Assembly: GCF_000341085.1 (NCBI RefSeq) | Contig: NZ_ANBA01000029.1 | Coordinates: forward strand, 1 to 64,000 | Direction: 5' to 3' | Source: Nocardiopsis ganjiahuensis DSM 45031 | Lineage (GTDB): Bacteria; Actinomycetota; Actinomycetes; Streptosporangiales; Streptosporangiaceae | Length of the DNA stretch: 64,000 nt | Shown: positions 50,341 through 62,913 of the stretch, one piece after another | Position numbering within the stretch: position 1 is the stretch's first letter | How the letters are laid out: the number at the start of each line of letters is the position of its first letter | The notes under the pieces: model-generated | What the model saw: only the letters and a program-made list of their open reading frames with translations | Database searches by the model: none | What the model was told of the DNA's origin: nothing | Position numbers and translations under genes: made by a program

Positions 50341-51483
50341 GTGTCCGAGGAGACCGGCGGTCCGGCGATTCTGGTGCTTGAGGACGGGCGTGTGTTCCAC
50401 GGCCGCTCCTTCGGCGCCACCGGTGAGACCTTCGGAGAGGCCGTCTTCAACACCGGCATGACCGGTTACCAGGAGACCCTCACCGACCCCTCGTACCACC
50501 GGCAGATCGTGGTGATGACCGCACCGCACATCGGTAACACCGGGGTCAACGACGACGACCCCGAGTCCGGCCGGATCTGGGTCGCGGGCTACGTCGTCCG
50601 CGAGCCCGCGCGCATCCCCTCCAACTGGCGCGCCCAGCGCACCCTCGACGAGGAGCTGCGCCGCCAGAACGTGGTCGGTATCGCCCTGACCGGCACCCGG
50701 GCCCTCACCCGCCACCTGCGCGACCGCGGCGCCATGCGCGCGGCGGTCAGCAGTGTCGAGACCGACCCCGAGGCGCTGCTCGCCCGCATCCTGGAGCAGC
50801 CCCGCATGGCCGGTTCCGACCTGGCCGCCGAGGTCAGCACCGACACCGCCTACGAGATCCTGCCGCCCCAGGGCGTGGAGACCCGCTTCCACGTCGCCGC
50901 GGTCGACCTCGGCATCAAGGCGATGACCCCCCAGCGCCTCGCCGAGCGCGGCTGCAAGGTCACCGTGCTGCCCGCCTCCGCCACCGCCGAGGACATCCTC
51001 GCGCTGGACCCGGACGGCGTCTTCTTCAGCAACGGCCCCGGCGACCCCGCCACCGCCGACCACCCGGTGAACGCCATGCGCGGCGTCCTGGACGCGGGCA
51101 AGCCGCTCTTCGGCATCTGCTTCGGCAACCAGATCCTGGGCCGCTCCCTGGGCCTGGGCACCTACAAGCTGCCCTTCGGCCACCGGGGCATCAACCAGCC
51201 GGTCATCGACACCAGCTCCAAGAAGGTGGCGATCACCAGCCAGAACCACGGCTTCGCCGTCGACGCCCCGCTCGACACCCCCTTCGACACCCCCTACGGC
51301 CGGGCCGAGGTCAGCCACATCGGCCTCAACGACCAGGTCGTCGAGGGCCTGCGGTTGCTGGACCGCCCCGCGTTCAGCGTCCAGTTCCACCCGGAGGCCG
51401 CTGCAGGCCCCCACGACGCCGCCGAGCTCTTCGACGAGTTCGTCGACCTGATGTCCGCCCAGCCCGCACCGGCTGCCAAGTAG
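50341..51483 (+). CDS. carA: Carbamoyl-phosphate synthase small (glutaminase) subunit
   Basis: The 380-residue subunit hydrolyses glutamine and tunnels ammonia to CarB. The catalytic Cys is in [15 protein letters not shown], and the His/Glu pair in [26 protein letters not shown] and GNTGVNDDD mark the N-terminal domain. The GTG at 50341 has AGAGGGGGG upstream. A GTGA overlap start at 50266 is also open, but codons 50266-50340 have poor G/C third positions unlike coding DNA here, and homologues begin near 50341. Confidence 0.93.
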   Translation: MSEETGGPAILVLEDGRVFHGRSFGATGETFGEAVFNTGMTGYQETLTDPSYHRQIVVMTAPHIGNTGVNDDDPESGRIWVAGYVVREPARIPSNWRAQRTLDEELRRQNVVGIALTGTRALTRHLRDRGAMRAAVSSVETDPEALLARILEQPRMAGSDLAAEVSTDTAYEILPPQGVETRFHVAAVDLGIKAMTPQRLAERGCKVTVLPASATAEDILALDPDGVFFSNGPGDPATADHPVNAMRGVLDAGKPLFGICFGNQILGRSLGLGTYKLPFGHRGINQPVIDTSSKKVAITSQNHGFAVDAPLDTPFDTPYGRAEVSHIGLNDQVVEGLRLLDRPAFSVQFHPEAAAGPHDAAELFDEFVDLMSAQPAPAAK

Positions 51484-51498
51484 TAAGAGGAACAGAGC

Positions 51499-54807
<3,309 letters not shown>

Positions 54808-54818
54808 GCTGTAGTCAG

Positions 54819-54891
54819 CCCGGGCCGAAGCGGAGCGGAGGCCCGGGAAGGCATGGTCCGCGTGCCGCGGGGGCACCGTCCCCCGCGGCAC
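54819..54891 (+). repeat. Two stem-loops between carB and pyrK
   Basis: The first is CCCGGGCC (54819-54826) with GGCCCGGG (54840-54847). The second is a 12-bp perfect stem, GTGCCGCGGGGG (54862-54873) with 54880-54891. They may be an intra-operon processing or partial termination site. Confidence 0.55.
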
Positions 54892-54930
54892 CGGCCGTAC
54901 AGCTGAGTTCCAGAGAGGCCACCACCACAC

Positions 54931-55830
54931 ATGAGCGACAACGGACCGGTGCAGACCAGGTGCCCCGTGCTGAACGTGCGCAGGGTGGACGCCTACTACG
55001 CCATCACCGTCGTCGCGCCGGGAATCGCCGAACGGTTCCGGTCCGGGCAGTTCGTGTCGGTGGCGGTGGGCGGGGACCACTCCAGCACGCTGTTGCGCCG
55101 CCCCTTCGCCATCCACGACGTCAAACCCGACTACGGCGGCACCGTCGAGTTCCTGTTCGCGGTGCGCGGCAGCGGGACCGCCTGGCTGGCCGAGCGAAGA
55201 TCACGCGACCTGCTCGACGTGGTCGGCCCCCTCGGCCGCCCCTTCCCGCTGCCCCGCGACCCCGTCAACTGCGTGCTCGTGGGCGGGGGCTCCGGAAGCG
55301 CGCCCCTGTTCCCGCTCGCGCAGTCGCTGCGCAGGCGCGGCTGCCGGGTGGACTTCGTGCTGGGGGGCGCCTCCGCCGACCGCGTGTTCAGCGCCATCAC
55401 CGCCCGCCGCATCGCCGAGACCGCCGCCTTCACCACCGACGACGGCTCCTTCGGCACGCGCGGGCGGGTCACCGACGTCCTGGGCCGGGTGATCGAGGAG
55501 TCCCGCTCCGACGCGGTGTACGCCTGCGGGCCCATGCCGATGCTGCGCGCGGTCACCGCCGTGGCGGGCAACCACGGGATCCCCGTGCAGGTCGCGGTGG
55601 AGGAGACCATGGCGTGCGGCATCGGGATCTGCATGACCTGCGTGATCCCGGTGGTGGGGGAGGACGGCATCACCCGGATGGTGCGCTCCTGCGTGGACGG
55701 CCCGGTCTTCCGGGGCGAGCAGGTGCGCTTCGACGACGTCGGCACGATCCCCTTCGACGCCCTGGGCGCGCCCGGCTGGAAGGGGTCCAGCGCCGCCCGT
55801 GCCGCGGAGTCGGCCCGGGACATCGCCTGA
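54931..55830 (+). CDS. pyrK: Dihydroorotate dehydrogenase electron-transfer subunit
   Basis: The 299-residue flavin and 2Fe-2S protein passes electrons from PyrD to NAD. The FAD domain has LLRRPFAIHD and GPLGRPF; the NAD site is VLVGGGSGSAPLFPLAQSL; the iron-sulfur ligands are in ACGIGICMTCVIPV and RSCVDGPVF. It stands before the class 1B pyrD, its normal partner. ATG at 54931 has GAGAGG upstream. Streptomyces and mycobacteria vary in using this NAD-linked form. Confidence 0.94.
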   Translation: MSDNGPVQTRCPVLNVRRVDAYYAITVVAPGIAERFRSGQFVSVAVGGDHSSTLLRRPFAIHDVKPDYGGTVEFLFAVRGSGTAWLAERRSRDLLDVVGPLGRPFPLPRDPVNCVLVGGGSGSAPLFPLAQSLRRRGCRVDFVLGGASADRVFSAITARRIAETAAFTTDDGSFGTRGRVTDVLGRVIEESRSDAVYACGPMPMLRAVTAVAGNHGIPVQVAVEETMACGIGICMTCVIPVVGEDGITRMVRSCVDGPVFRGEQVRFDDVGTIPFDALGAPGWKGSSAARAAESARDIA

Positions 55831-55912
55831 TCCCTCCGACCTCGCCCGACACAGAAAGCGCCATGAGAGACCGCGGCAGTGCCGACGGTAGGCCACGAGT
55901 GAGCGAAGGCAA

Positions 55913-56854
55913 GTGAACGCAGACCTCAGGACCAGGCTGGGCTCCCTCCGTCTCCCGAACCCGGTGGTCACCGCCGCCGGGTGCGCGGGTTCGGGGCGCG
56001 AACTGGAGCAGTTCTTCGACATCGCGGAGATCGGCGCCGTCACCACCAAGTCGTTGATGCTGGAACCGCGCGCGGGACGGCCCGCGCCGCGCATGGCCGA
56101 GACCCCCAGCGGGATGCTCAGCACCACAGGCATGCAGGGGCCGGGGATCGACGTGTTCCTCCAGCGCGACCTGCCCTGGCTGCTCTCCCGGGGCGGCCGG
56201 GCGATCGTCTCCATCGCGGGGGCCGGGGTGGGCGAGTTCGGTGAACTGGCCCGACGGGTCTCCGAGGCGGAGGGGGTCGGCGCCATCGAGGTCAACCTCT
56301 CCTGCCCGAATCCGGCCGACCCGGCGGGGCGCCGCTTCGCCGACGACGCGGCCCAGGCCGCGACGGTGGTGCAGACGGTGCGCTCTCACGCGAGGTCGGA
56401 CCTGCCGGTCCTGGCCAAGCTCTCGGCGGACGTCCCCGACGTGGTGGAACTGGCCGGCGCCTGTGTCACGGCCCGCGCAGACGGGCTGACCATGATCAAC
56501 ACCCTGCGGGGCATGAGCGTGGACACCCGCACCCTGCGCCCGGCGGTGGCCGGGGGCATGGGCGGGCTCTCCGGCCCGGCGATCCGCCCTCTCGCCGTGG
56601 GGTGTGTCTACCGTGTCCACGAGGCCTTCCCCGAAGTGCCGATCATCGGTGTGGGCGGTGTGCGTACGGGGACCGACGTCCTGGAGTTCATGGCGGCGGG
56701 GGCCAGCGCCGTGGGCGTGGGAACGGTGAACTTCTCCGATCCCTCCGCCTGCACGAGGGTGCTCCGGGAGTTCAACGAGGCGCTGGACGCGCGCGGTGTC
56801 TCCCGGGCGTCGGAGGTCGTGGGGGCCGCTCACAGGGCGGGAACGGGCGTGTGA
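55913..56854 (+). CDS. pyrD: Dihydroorotate dehydrogenase, class 1B catalytic subunit
   Basis: The 313-residue FMN enzyme oxidises dihydroorotate. The catalytic Cys is in EVNLSCPNPAD, FMN contacts are in NPVVTAAGCAGSG and VGGVRTGTDVLEFMAAGAS, and a Thr-Lys pair in VTTKSL binds substrate. The GTG at 55913 is the first conserved start; a 17-codon ORF from 55863 ends at TGA 55914-55916, overlapping this start, and could couple translation. It works with PyrK. Confidence 0.94.
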   Translation: MNADLRTRLGSLRLPNPVVTAAGCAGSGRELEQFFDIAEIGAVTTKSLMLEPRAGRPAPRMAETPSGMLSTTGMQGPGIDVFLQRDLPWLLSRGGRAIVSIAGAGVGEFGELARRVSEAEGVGAIEVNLSCPNPADPAGRRFADDAAQAATVVQTVRSHARSDLPVLAKLSADVPDVVELAGACVTARADGLTMINTLRGMSVDTRTLRPAVAGGMGGLSGPAIRPLAVGCVYRVHEAFPEVPIIGVGGVRTGTDVLEFMAAGASAVGVGTVNFSDPSACTRVLREFNEALDARGVSRASEVVGAAHRAGTGV

Positions 56855-56982
56855 CGGACAGTGCACGGGTCCGCGGCGCCCTGACCGGCCTGAACGGCGT
56901 TGAGATGGCTCTGTGTGGCCGAGCGGGTGCGCCATGGATGCGGACATGGGTTCGCGGGGGAAGCGCGCCTGTGGCCGTTTGA
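56851..56982 (+). CDS. Possible 43-residue ORF coupled to pyrD
   Basis: A GTG at 56851 overlaps the pyrD stop as GTGA and opens a 43-codon frame. The first 16 codons have the high G/C third-position bias of real genes, and the rest less so. It has no recognisable motif. It may be a degenerate remnant or chance. Confidence 0.25.
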   Translation: MTDSARVRGALTGLNGVEMALCGRAGAPWMRTWVRGGSAPVAV

Positions 56983-57188
56983 GTGGCCGTTACGGGGAAG
57001 TGACGCGGAATGCGTGCATGAAGCGCTCCATCCTGGGAACCGCACATCTTGATGGTGTGCACATGACAGTGAACGTGCATCGGACGGTGCTTGTGTAAGC
57101 ACATACGCAAGTACGGACGTAAGGCACGAACCGGAAGTTTTCTGGCGCCGGCTCCGAACGCCGGCGGCACACGATTGGAGATACCGAC
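56983..57188. other. Gap before pyrF
   Basis: Including the doubtful small ORF, about 330 bp separate pyrD from pyrF. The latter half is relatively AT-rich (GTGCTTGTGTAAGCACA region near 57087-57103 forms a TGCTTgtgtAAGCA stem) and may hold a promoter for pyrF. No other feature is seen. Confidence 0.4.
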
Positions 57189-57896
57189 ATGACCGCGCCC
57201 TCCGCGCCCATCGCCGTCGCGATCGACGCCAACGAGATCGAGACCGCGGCGACCTGGGCCTCTGCGGTCGCCCCGCACGTGAGCACGGTGAAGGTGGGCC
57301 TGGAGCTGTACCTGCGGTACGGCCCCGAGGTGGTCAGCGCCGTGCGCGGCGCCAACCGGGTGGGGGTCTTCCTCGACCTGAAGCTGCACGACATCCCGGC
57401 CACCGTCGCCGGGGCGACGCGCAGCGTCGCGGGCCTGAGGCCCTCGATCCTCACGGTCCACGCCACCGGGGGAGCGGACATGGTCCGGGCGGCGGTCGAG
57501 GCCGCGCCGGACACCAAGATCGCGGCGGTGACGGTGCTCACCTCCATGAACGAGACGGACCTGGAGCAGGTGGGGCTGCTCGGTCCGGCACGGGACGCGG
57601 TGCGACGCCTGGCGGCGCTCTCGGTGGGCGCGGGCGCGCGCGCACTGGTGTGCTCGCCGCAGGAGGTCGCGCTCGTACGAGCCGAGGTGGGCCCGGACAT
57701 CACCCTGATCACCCCGGGCGTCCGCCCGGCCGGTGCGGACAGGGGCGACCAGTCGCGGGTGGCCACTCCGGAGGAGGCGATCGAGGCAGGGGCGGACCTT
57801 CTGGTCATCGGTCGCCCGATCACCCGTGCCGCGGACCCCGGTGCGGCGGCGGCCTCCATCGCGGCGGCCGTCCGACGCGCCGGGGTCCGTGTCTGA
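57189..57896 (+). CDS. pyrF: Orotidine-5'-phosphate decarboxylase, type 1
   Basis: The 235-residue TIM-barrel enzyme makes UMP. The catalytic tetrad segment is FLDLKLHDIPATVAGA, with Lys and two Asp; VKVGLELYLRYG, LTVHATGG, TPGVRP and VIGRPITRA bind the nucleotide. This is the short type 1 form, whereas Streptomyces and mycobacteria have the longer type 2 enzyme. ATG at 57189 has GGAG eight bases upstream. Confidence 0.95.
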   Translation: MTAPSAPIAVAIDANEIETAATWASAVAPHVSTVKVGLELYLRYGPEVVSAVRGANRVGVFLDLKLHDIPATVAGATRSVAGLRPSILTVHATGGADMVRAAVEAAPDTKIAAVTVLTSMNETDLEQVGLLGPARDAVRRLAALSVGAGARALVCSPQEVALVRAEVGPDITLITPGVRPAGADRGDQSRVATPEEAIEAGADLLVIGRPITRAADPGAAAASIAAAVRRAGVRV

Positions 57897-58288
57897 AACC
57901 CCTTCACGGGGGTTGCGTGTCCGTGCCCTGCGCGAACTCTGCGGGGTTCGGGCAGGGGTGGGCACGTTTGTCGCACCTGTCCCATCACGCACAGTTGTGG
58001 ATCACGGACGGTCACCTATTAGGCGTGACCAAAACTAGGGAAACATGGCGAAGAGTGACCCGAGTCACCGCTGGGTGACCTGCGCTGGTGACACGCTTTC
58101 CCAGCTCGTCAATCGGGACCAAAGTCCTGATTTTCGTCTCCGACCGCAATGGGAAGGTAACTCTGAGTAGTTCCTTCAATGAAATAGCCCTTGAAAGGGC
58201 ACTTTACGTTGCCTAACAGGGGTCAGACCTACTAACTTGCGCAGGCGTCCGCCCTCTACAAACGAGTAGAAATCCGAGGTGACCCGGC
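57897..58288 (+). promoter_or_regulatory. mihF: mihF promoter region with GTGAC cluster
   Basis: Five GTGAC/GTCAC words occur in 68 bp (58025, 58055, 58064 inverted, 58075 and 58088). Two of them form GTGA-N6-TCAC (58055-58068), a Crp-like palindrome. Downstream are a GCCCTTgaAAGGGC hairpin (58187-58200) and a possible promoter, TTGAAA (58191-58196) with TAACAG (58214-58219) at 17 bp. Confidence 0.5.
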
Positions 58289-58612
58289 GTGGCCCTTCCT
58301 CCCCTCACACCCGAGCAGCGCAGCGCGGCTCTCGAGAAGGCCGCCAAGGCCAGAAAAGAGCGCGCGGAGGTCAAGAACAAGCTCAAGAACGGCGGCATCT
58401 CGCTGTCCGAGGTCCTCTCCAACGGACTCAAGGACGACGTCATCGGCAAGATGAAGGTTTCGGCTCTGCTGGAATCCCTCCCCGGTGTCGGCAAGGTGCG
58501 CGCCAAGCAGATCATGGAGCGGCTCAACATCGCTGAGTCGCGTCGTGTCCGGGGCCTGGGTACCAACCAGCGTGCCGCCCTGGAGAGCGAGTTCGGCGAC
58601 CTCACCAAGTAA
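58289..58612 (+). CDS. mihF: Actinobacterial integration host factor (mIHF/sIHF)
   Basis: The 107-residue nucleoid protein bends DNA non-specifically and affects topology and development. The helix-two-turn-helix core reads VSALLESLPGVGKVRAKQIMERL, then ESRRVRGLGTNQRAAL; the N-terminal helix is Lys/Arg-rich. GTG at 58289 has GAGGTGA upstream. Its place before gmk and rpoZ is the conserved actinobacterial order. Confidence 0.96.
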   Translation: MALPPLTPEQRSAALEKAAKARKERAEVKNKLKNGGISLSEVLSNGLKDDVIGKMKVSALLESLPGVGKVRAKQIMERLNIAESRRVRGLGTNQRAALESEFGDLTK

Positions 58613-58940
58613 CACCGGTCCGGTGAAGACACCGGCCAGCACCGTCGCCGACGCGTCCCCCACAGACGCCCGGAGCCGTCGCACCTAGTGGCGGCAGGCG
58701 GTGAGCAGCAACCCGACGCCGCGGTCGGCGGACGGGTGGGCCCCAGGTCACACCCCGTCCGTCGCACCGCGGCTCGGTGGTATAAAGGGAGCTTCCCGCG
58801 ACCGTACGCTGCGCACCAGAGCGCCAGCACGAGCCGCCCGCGACGCGTAAGTGCCGGACCGCGAGCCCGGTCCCAGGCAGCGCACACGAGGCCCACGGCC
58901 CACCGCGTGGCGGAGAGCCGAATGGAAGCCTGATACTCAC
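58613..58940 (+). promoter_or_regulatory. gmk: Gap before gmk with a TATAAA promoter candidate
   Basis: TATAAA (58781-58786) is a strong -10-like element in GC-rich surroundings, predicting a start near 58793 and a leader of about 150 nt. No clear -35 element or hairpin is seen. Confidence 0.4.
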
Positions 58941-59531
58941 ATGCCTGCGCAGACCGCAGACCAGTCCCGACCGGCCGAGAAGCGGCTGACCGTCCTGTCC
59001 GGCCCCTCCGGCGTGGGAAAGAGCACGGTCGTCGCCCATCTGCGACAGGTCAACCCCGACGTGTGGCTCTCGGTGTCGGTGACCACCCGCAAGCCCCGCC
59101 CCGGCGAGCGCGACGGGGTCCAGTACCACTTCGTCACCGACGAGGAGTTCGACCGCCTGGTCGCCGAGAACCAGCTCCTGGAATGGGCCCAGTTCGCGGG
59201 CAACCGCTACGGCACCCCGCGCGGGCCCGTCGAGGAGCGCCTCGCGATGGGCACCCCCGTGCTGCTGGAGATCGAGCTCCAGGGCGCGCGCCAGGTGCGC
59301 GAGTCCATGGACGACGCCCTGCACGTCTTCCTCGCCCCGCCCTCCTGGGAGGAGCTGGTGCGCAGGCTGACCGGTCGCGGCACCGAGTCCGACGAGGTGA
59401 TCCAGCGCCGGCTGGAGGTCGCCAAGGTCGAGCTCGCCGCGGAGAAGGAATTCGACACAACCCTCGTCAACACGTCCGTACAGGAAGTGTGCGACGAGCT
59501 GCTAGCGTTGATGACCGCACCCAAGGTGTGA
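58941..59531 (+). CDS. gmk: Guanylate kinase
   Basis: The 196-residue kinase converts GMP to GDP. The P-loop is [17 protein letters not shown] contacts are in [21 protein letters not shown] and [27 protein letters not shown] completes the core. The ATG at 58941 gives normal length; upstream in-frame sequence from 58851 lacks conservation by eye. It is co-oriented with rpoZ, as in many bacteria. Confidence 0.95.
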   Translation: MPAQTADQSRPAEKRLTVLSGPSGVGKSTVVAHLRQVNPDVWLSVSVTTRKPRPGERDGVQYHFVTDEEFDRLVAENQLLEWAQFAGNRYGTPRGPVEERLAMGTPVLLEIELQGARQVRESMDDALHVFLAPPSWEELVRRLTGRGTESDEVIQRRLEVAKVELAAEKEFDTTLVNTSVQEVCDELLALMTAPKV

Positions 59532-59657
59532 TAGCAGGCGCGCCGAGCGATCGGTGGCAGCGCCCCGCACCGGGCCCTGAGAACCTGAGTTCCAAGAGCA
59601 CATCCAACCAACGTCACGGCTTTCGACGAGCCGGAGACCGTCCCTGGGGGTAACAAA

Positions 59658-59924
59658 GTGGCTGGTACCGAGCCCGTCGCCGAAGGCATCACCAACCCGC
59701 CGATCGACGACCTGCTGGAGTGCGTCGACAGCAAGTACAGCCTGGTCACCATGGCCTCCAAGCGGGCCCGCCAGATCAACGCCTACTACGCCCAGCTGGG
59801 CGAGGGCCTGCTGGAGTACGTCGGCCCGCTGGTGGAGACCCAGGTCCAGGAGAAGTCCCTGTCCATCGCCCTGCGCGAGGTCAAGGCCGGCCTGCTCACC
59901 GCCGAGCCGTACGAGGGCACCTGA
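59658..59924 (+). CDS. rpoZ: RNA polymerase omega subunit
   Basis: The 88-residue omega subunit assists assembly of beta-prime. [29 protein letters not shown] is the conserved core, followed by a helical region with [18 protein letters not shown] at 59658 follows a GGGGGTAACAAA leader. Order gmk-rpoZ-coaBC is conserved. Confidence 0.96.
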   Translation: MAGTEPVAEGITNPPIDDLLECVDSKYSLVTMASKRARQINAYYAQLGEGLLEYVGPLVETQVQEKSLSIALREVKAGLLTAEPYEGT

Positions 59925-60032
59925 GCAACACCCTGAGCACGTACCCGTCGGGCGCACGCCCGGGGCACCGACCGCGCCCGGCGCACCCCCACCCGGGGCG
60001 TGTGCCGGGCGCGGCCTGGTAGAACTCCATGT

Positions 60033-61256
60033 GTGAGTGACACAGATTCCGTTCCCCAGGTGGTCCTCGGCGTCGGCGGGGGCATCGCCGCCTACAAGGT
60101 GTGCGAGCTGCTCCGACGACTGACCGAGTCCGGCCACCGGGTCCGGGTCGTGCCCACCGCCGAGGCCCTGCGCTTCGTCGGTGCGCCCACCTGGGCCGCC
60201 CTGTCCGGCCAGCCCGTCGACACCGGTGTGTGGGACGAGGTCCACGAGGTCCCGCACGTGCGCATCGGCCAGTCGGCCGACCTCGTCTTCGTCGCCCCGG
60301 CCACCGCCAACCTCATGGCCAAGGCCGCCGCCGGTCTGGCCGACGACCTGCTGACCAACACCCTTCTCACCGCGCGCTGCCCGGTCGTGTTCGCCCCGGC
60401 GATGCACACCGAGATGTGGGAGCACCCCGCCACCCAGGCCAACGTGGCGACCCTGCGCTCGCGCGGCGCCATCGTCCTGGACCCGGCCGTGGGCCGCCTC
60501 ACCGGGGCCGACACCGGCCGCGGGCGCCTCCCCGAACCCGCCGAGCTGTACGAGGCCGCGCGCCTGGTGCTGCGCCGCGGCGCCGACGCCGGACCCGACC
60601 TCGCGGGCCGCCGAGTGGTCGTCTCCGCCGGAGGCACGCGAGAGGCCATCGACCCGGTCCGTTTCCTGGGCAACCACTCCTCCGGCCGTCAGGGCTACGC
60701 CCTGGCGCGCACCGCGGCCGCCCGCGGCGCCGACGTGACCCTGGTCGCCGCCAACGTCAGCCTGCCCGACCCCGCCGGGGTGCGTCTGGTGCGCGTGGGC
60801 TCCGCCGTGGAGCTGGCCGAGGCCATGGACGCCGAGCGGGCCGGTGCCGACGCCGTGGTGATGACCGCGGCCGTCGCCGACTTCCGCCCGGTCAACAGCG
60901 CCGCCTCCAAGATCAAGAAGTCCGGTGACGCCCCGGCGCCCATCGAGCTCGTGGAGAACCCCGACATCCTCGCCGGGCTGGTCGGGTCGCGGGAGAAGGA
61001 GGGGACCGCGCAGACGATCGTGGGCTTCGCCGCCGAGACGGACAACGTGATCGAGAACGGCCGGGCCAAGCTGGCCCGCAAGGGCTGCGACCTGCTCGTG
61101 GTCAACCAGGTCGGCGGCGGCAGGGCGTTCGGCACCGACGACAACCAGGCGACCGTGCTCGGTTCCGACGGGATCGTCGTGGACATTCCCACAGGTCCCA
61201 AGGAGGACCTCGCGGACCGGGTGTGGGACCTGGTGGTCGAACGGCTTCCGGGATGA
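60033..61256 (+). CDS. coaBC: Bifunctional phosphopantothenoylcysteine decarboxylase/synthase
   Basis: The 407-residue enzyme makes 4'-phosphopantetheine for coenzyme A. The CoaC flavoprotein half (about 1-185) has GVGGGIAAYKVCELLRRL, the SADL/PATANLMAKAA block and PAMHTEMWEHPATQAN. The CoaB half follows, with VVSAGGTREAIDPVRFLGNHSSGRQG and AAVADFRP. GTG at 60033 lacks a ribosome site; TAGAAC (60020-60025) ends seven bases upstream, so a leaderless mRNA is possible. Confidence 0.95.
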   Translation: MSDTDSVPQVVLGVGGGIAAYKVCELLRRLTESGHRVRVVPTAEALRFVGAPTWAALSGQPVDTGVWDEVHEVPHVRIGQSADLVFVAPATANLMAKAAAGLADDLLTNTLLTARCPVVFAPAMHTEMWEHPATQANVATLRSRGAIVLDPAVGRLTGADTGRGRLPEPAELYEAARLVLRRGADAGPDLAGRRVVVSAGGTREAIDPVRFLGNHSSGRQGYALARTAAARGADVTLVAANVSLPDPAGVRLVRVGSAVELAEAMDAERAGADAVVMTAAVADFRPVNSAASKIKKSGDAPAPIELVENPDILAGLVGSREKEGTAQTIVGFAAETDNVIENGRAKLARKGCDLLVVNQVGGGRAFGTDDNQATVLGSDGIVVDIPTGPKEDLADRVWDLVVERLPG

Positions 61257-61556
61257 TCGCCACCCTCGACGCGGGAACCCCCGCCGTACGGCGCCTTCCG
61301 GCGCCCCGGTGGGGCCCCGGCGGTAAATCTCCCGCCTGCCGCGCTGGATTCCTACCGCTGAGTACGACACACTTCCTTCGGGTGCCCGCGAACGGCTGAC
61401 GAGGCCGACCGCCGGGCGACCGCCCCCACCATGCCCGTTACAGTGGACCAATATCCAACCGCGTCGGTCGGTATTGCCGCCCCGGCAGGAGCCGAGGAAC
61501 GGACGACGCCGCACCGACACATGTCAGCCAGCAGCCGCTGCAAGGAGTCACGCAAC
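61257..61556 (+). promoter_or_regulatory. metK: metK leader with hairpin
   Basis: A -10-like TACAGT (61439-61444) predicts a start near 61451. An imperfect hairpin (CAATA/TATTG with CC/GG and ACCG/CGGT, 61449-61476) would be at or near the 5' end. No known SAM riboswitch consensus is recognisable. Nothing else is seen. Confidence 0.4.
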
Positions 61557-62750
61557 GTGTCCCGCCGCCTTTTCACCTCCGAGTCGGTCACCGAAGGCCA
61601 TCCCGACAAGATGGCCGACCAGATCAGTGACGCGATCCTCGACGCGATGCTCACCACCGACCCCGGCAGCCGGGTCGCGGTCGAGACGCTGATCACCACC
61701 GGTCAGGTCCACATCGCGGGTGAGGTCACCACCCAGACCTACGTCGACATCCCCGCCATCGTGCGCGAGAAGATCCTCCAGATCGGATACGACTCCTCCG
61801 CCAAGGGGTTCGACGGTGACTCCTGTGGGGTCAACGTCTCCATCGACGCGCAGTCTCCGGACATCGCCCAGGGCGTCGACACCGCCTACGAGGCGCGCGT
61901 CGAGCACGAGGACGACGCCCTCAACCGGCAGGGCGCTGGTGACCAGGGCCTGATGTTCGGCTACGCCAACCGCGAGACACCCGAGCTGATGCCGCTGCCG
62001 ATCAAGCTGGCGCACTCGCTCTCCGAGCGGCTCGCCGAGGTCCGCCGCAACGGCACGGTGCCCTACCTGCGCCCTGACGGCAAGACCCAGGTCACCGTCG
62101 AGTACGAGGGCCAGACCCCGGTCCGCCTCGACACCGTCGTGGTCTCCAGCCAGCACTCCGCGGACATTAACCTCGACGAGATGCTGACCCCGGACATCCG
62201 GGAGCACGTCATCGAGCCCGTGGTCGCGGCCTACGGCCTGGACGCGGACGACTACCGCCTCCTGGTCAACCCGACCGGCCGCTTCGAGATCGGCGGCCCG
62301 ATGGGCGACGCCGGCCTGACCGGTCGCAAGATCATCGTCGACACCTACGGCGGTTACGCCCGCCACGGCGGCGGTGCCTTCTCCGGCAAGGACCCGTCGA
62401 AGGTCGACCGTTCGGCCGCCTACGCCACCCGCTGGGTCGCGAAGAACATCGTCGCGGCCGAGCTGGCCGAGCGCGCCGAGGTCCAGGTGGCCTACGCGAT
62501 CGGCAAGGCGCACCCGGTGGGTGTGTTCATCGAGACCTTCGGTACCGAGAGGGTGGCCCCGGAGCTGATCGAGAAGGCCGTCAAGGAGGTCTTCGACCTG
62601 CGTCCCGCCGCCATCGTGCGCGACCTGGACCTGCTGCGTCCGATCTACTCCAAGACCGCCGCCTACGGTCACTTCGGCCGTGAGCTGCCGGAGTTCACCT
62701 GGGAGCGCACCGACCGCGCCGCGGCGCTGCGTTCGTTCGTGGGCGTCTAG
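61557..62750 (+). CDS. metK: S-adenosylmethionine synthetase
   Basis: The 397-residue enzyme makes SAM from methionine and [39 protein letters not shown] and the C-terminal [25 protein letters not shown] (P-loop-like GGGAFSGKD) are diagnostic. GTG at 61557 has AAGGAG nine bases upstream; longer in-frame starts from 61431 are not conserved. SAM supply ties to metF upstream. Confidence 0.97.
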   Translation: MSRRLFTSESVTEGHPDKMADQISDAILDAMLTTDPGSRVAVETLITTGQVHIAGEVTTQTYVDIPAIVREKILQIGYDSSAKGFDGDSCGVNVSIDAQSPDIAQGVDTAYEARVEHEDDALNRQGAGDQGLMFGYANRETPELMPLPIKLAHSLSERLAEVRRNGTVPYLRPDGKTQVTVEYEGQTPVRLDTVVVSSQHSADINLDEMLTPDIREHVIEPVVAAYGLDADDYRLLVNPTGRFEIGGPMGDAGLTGRKIIVDTYGGYARHGGGAFSGKDPSKVDRSAAYATRWVAKNIVAAELAERAEVQVAYAIGKAHPVGVFIETFGTERVAPELIEKAVKEVFDLRPAAIVRDLDLLRPIYSKTAAYGHFGRELPEFTWERTDRAAALRSFVGV

Positions 62751-62772
62751 ACCTCACACCAGTCGAACCCGT

Positions 62773-62807
62773 CGAGGACGGGCGGTCCCCGTGGCCGCCC
62801 GTCCTCG
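62773..62807 (+). terminator. Terminator after metK
   Basis: CGAGGACGGGCGG (62773-62785) pairs perfectly over 13 bp with 62795-62807, with a 9-base loop, 23 bp past the metK stop. Confidence 0.72.
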
Positions 62808-62844
62808 GTGTGTTCGGGGCCCTCCGCACGCCTTACGCCCCATT

Positions 62845-62875
62845 TGACTACTCTGTGTTATTAATTGTTCACAGA
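62845..62875 (+). promoter_or_regulatory. AT-rich control region of the DUF11-like gene
   Basis: TTGACT (62845-62850) is a -35-like hexamer, followed by a rare AT-rich block in which CTGTG (62854-62858) and CACAG (62871-62875) are inverted. A matching -10 at normal spacing is not clear, so this may be an operator or an activated promoter. Confidence 0.4.
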
Positions 62876-62913
62876 AAGTCATTAGTTGTGCCGCCATGCG
62901 GAGGGGGAGCACC

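Noticed and set aside
55863-55916. 17-codon ORF overlapping the pyrD start
   Set aside because: The GTGA-style overlap is tempting, but the ORF is very short, has no ribosome site and no recognisable peptide; mentioned only in the pyrD entry.
61257-61556. SAM riboswitch before metK
   Set aside because: No SAM-I, SAM-II, SAM-III or SAM-IV signature is recognisable; only a weak hairpin is present.
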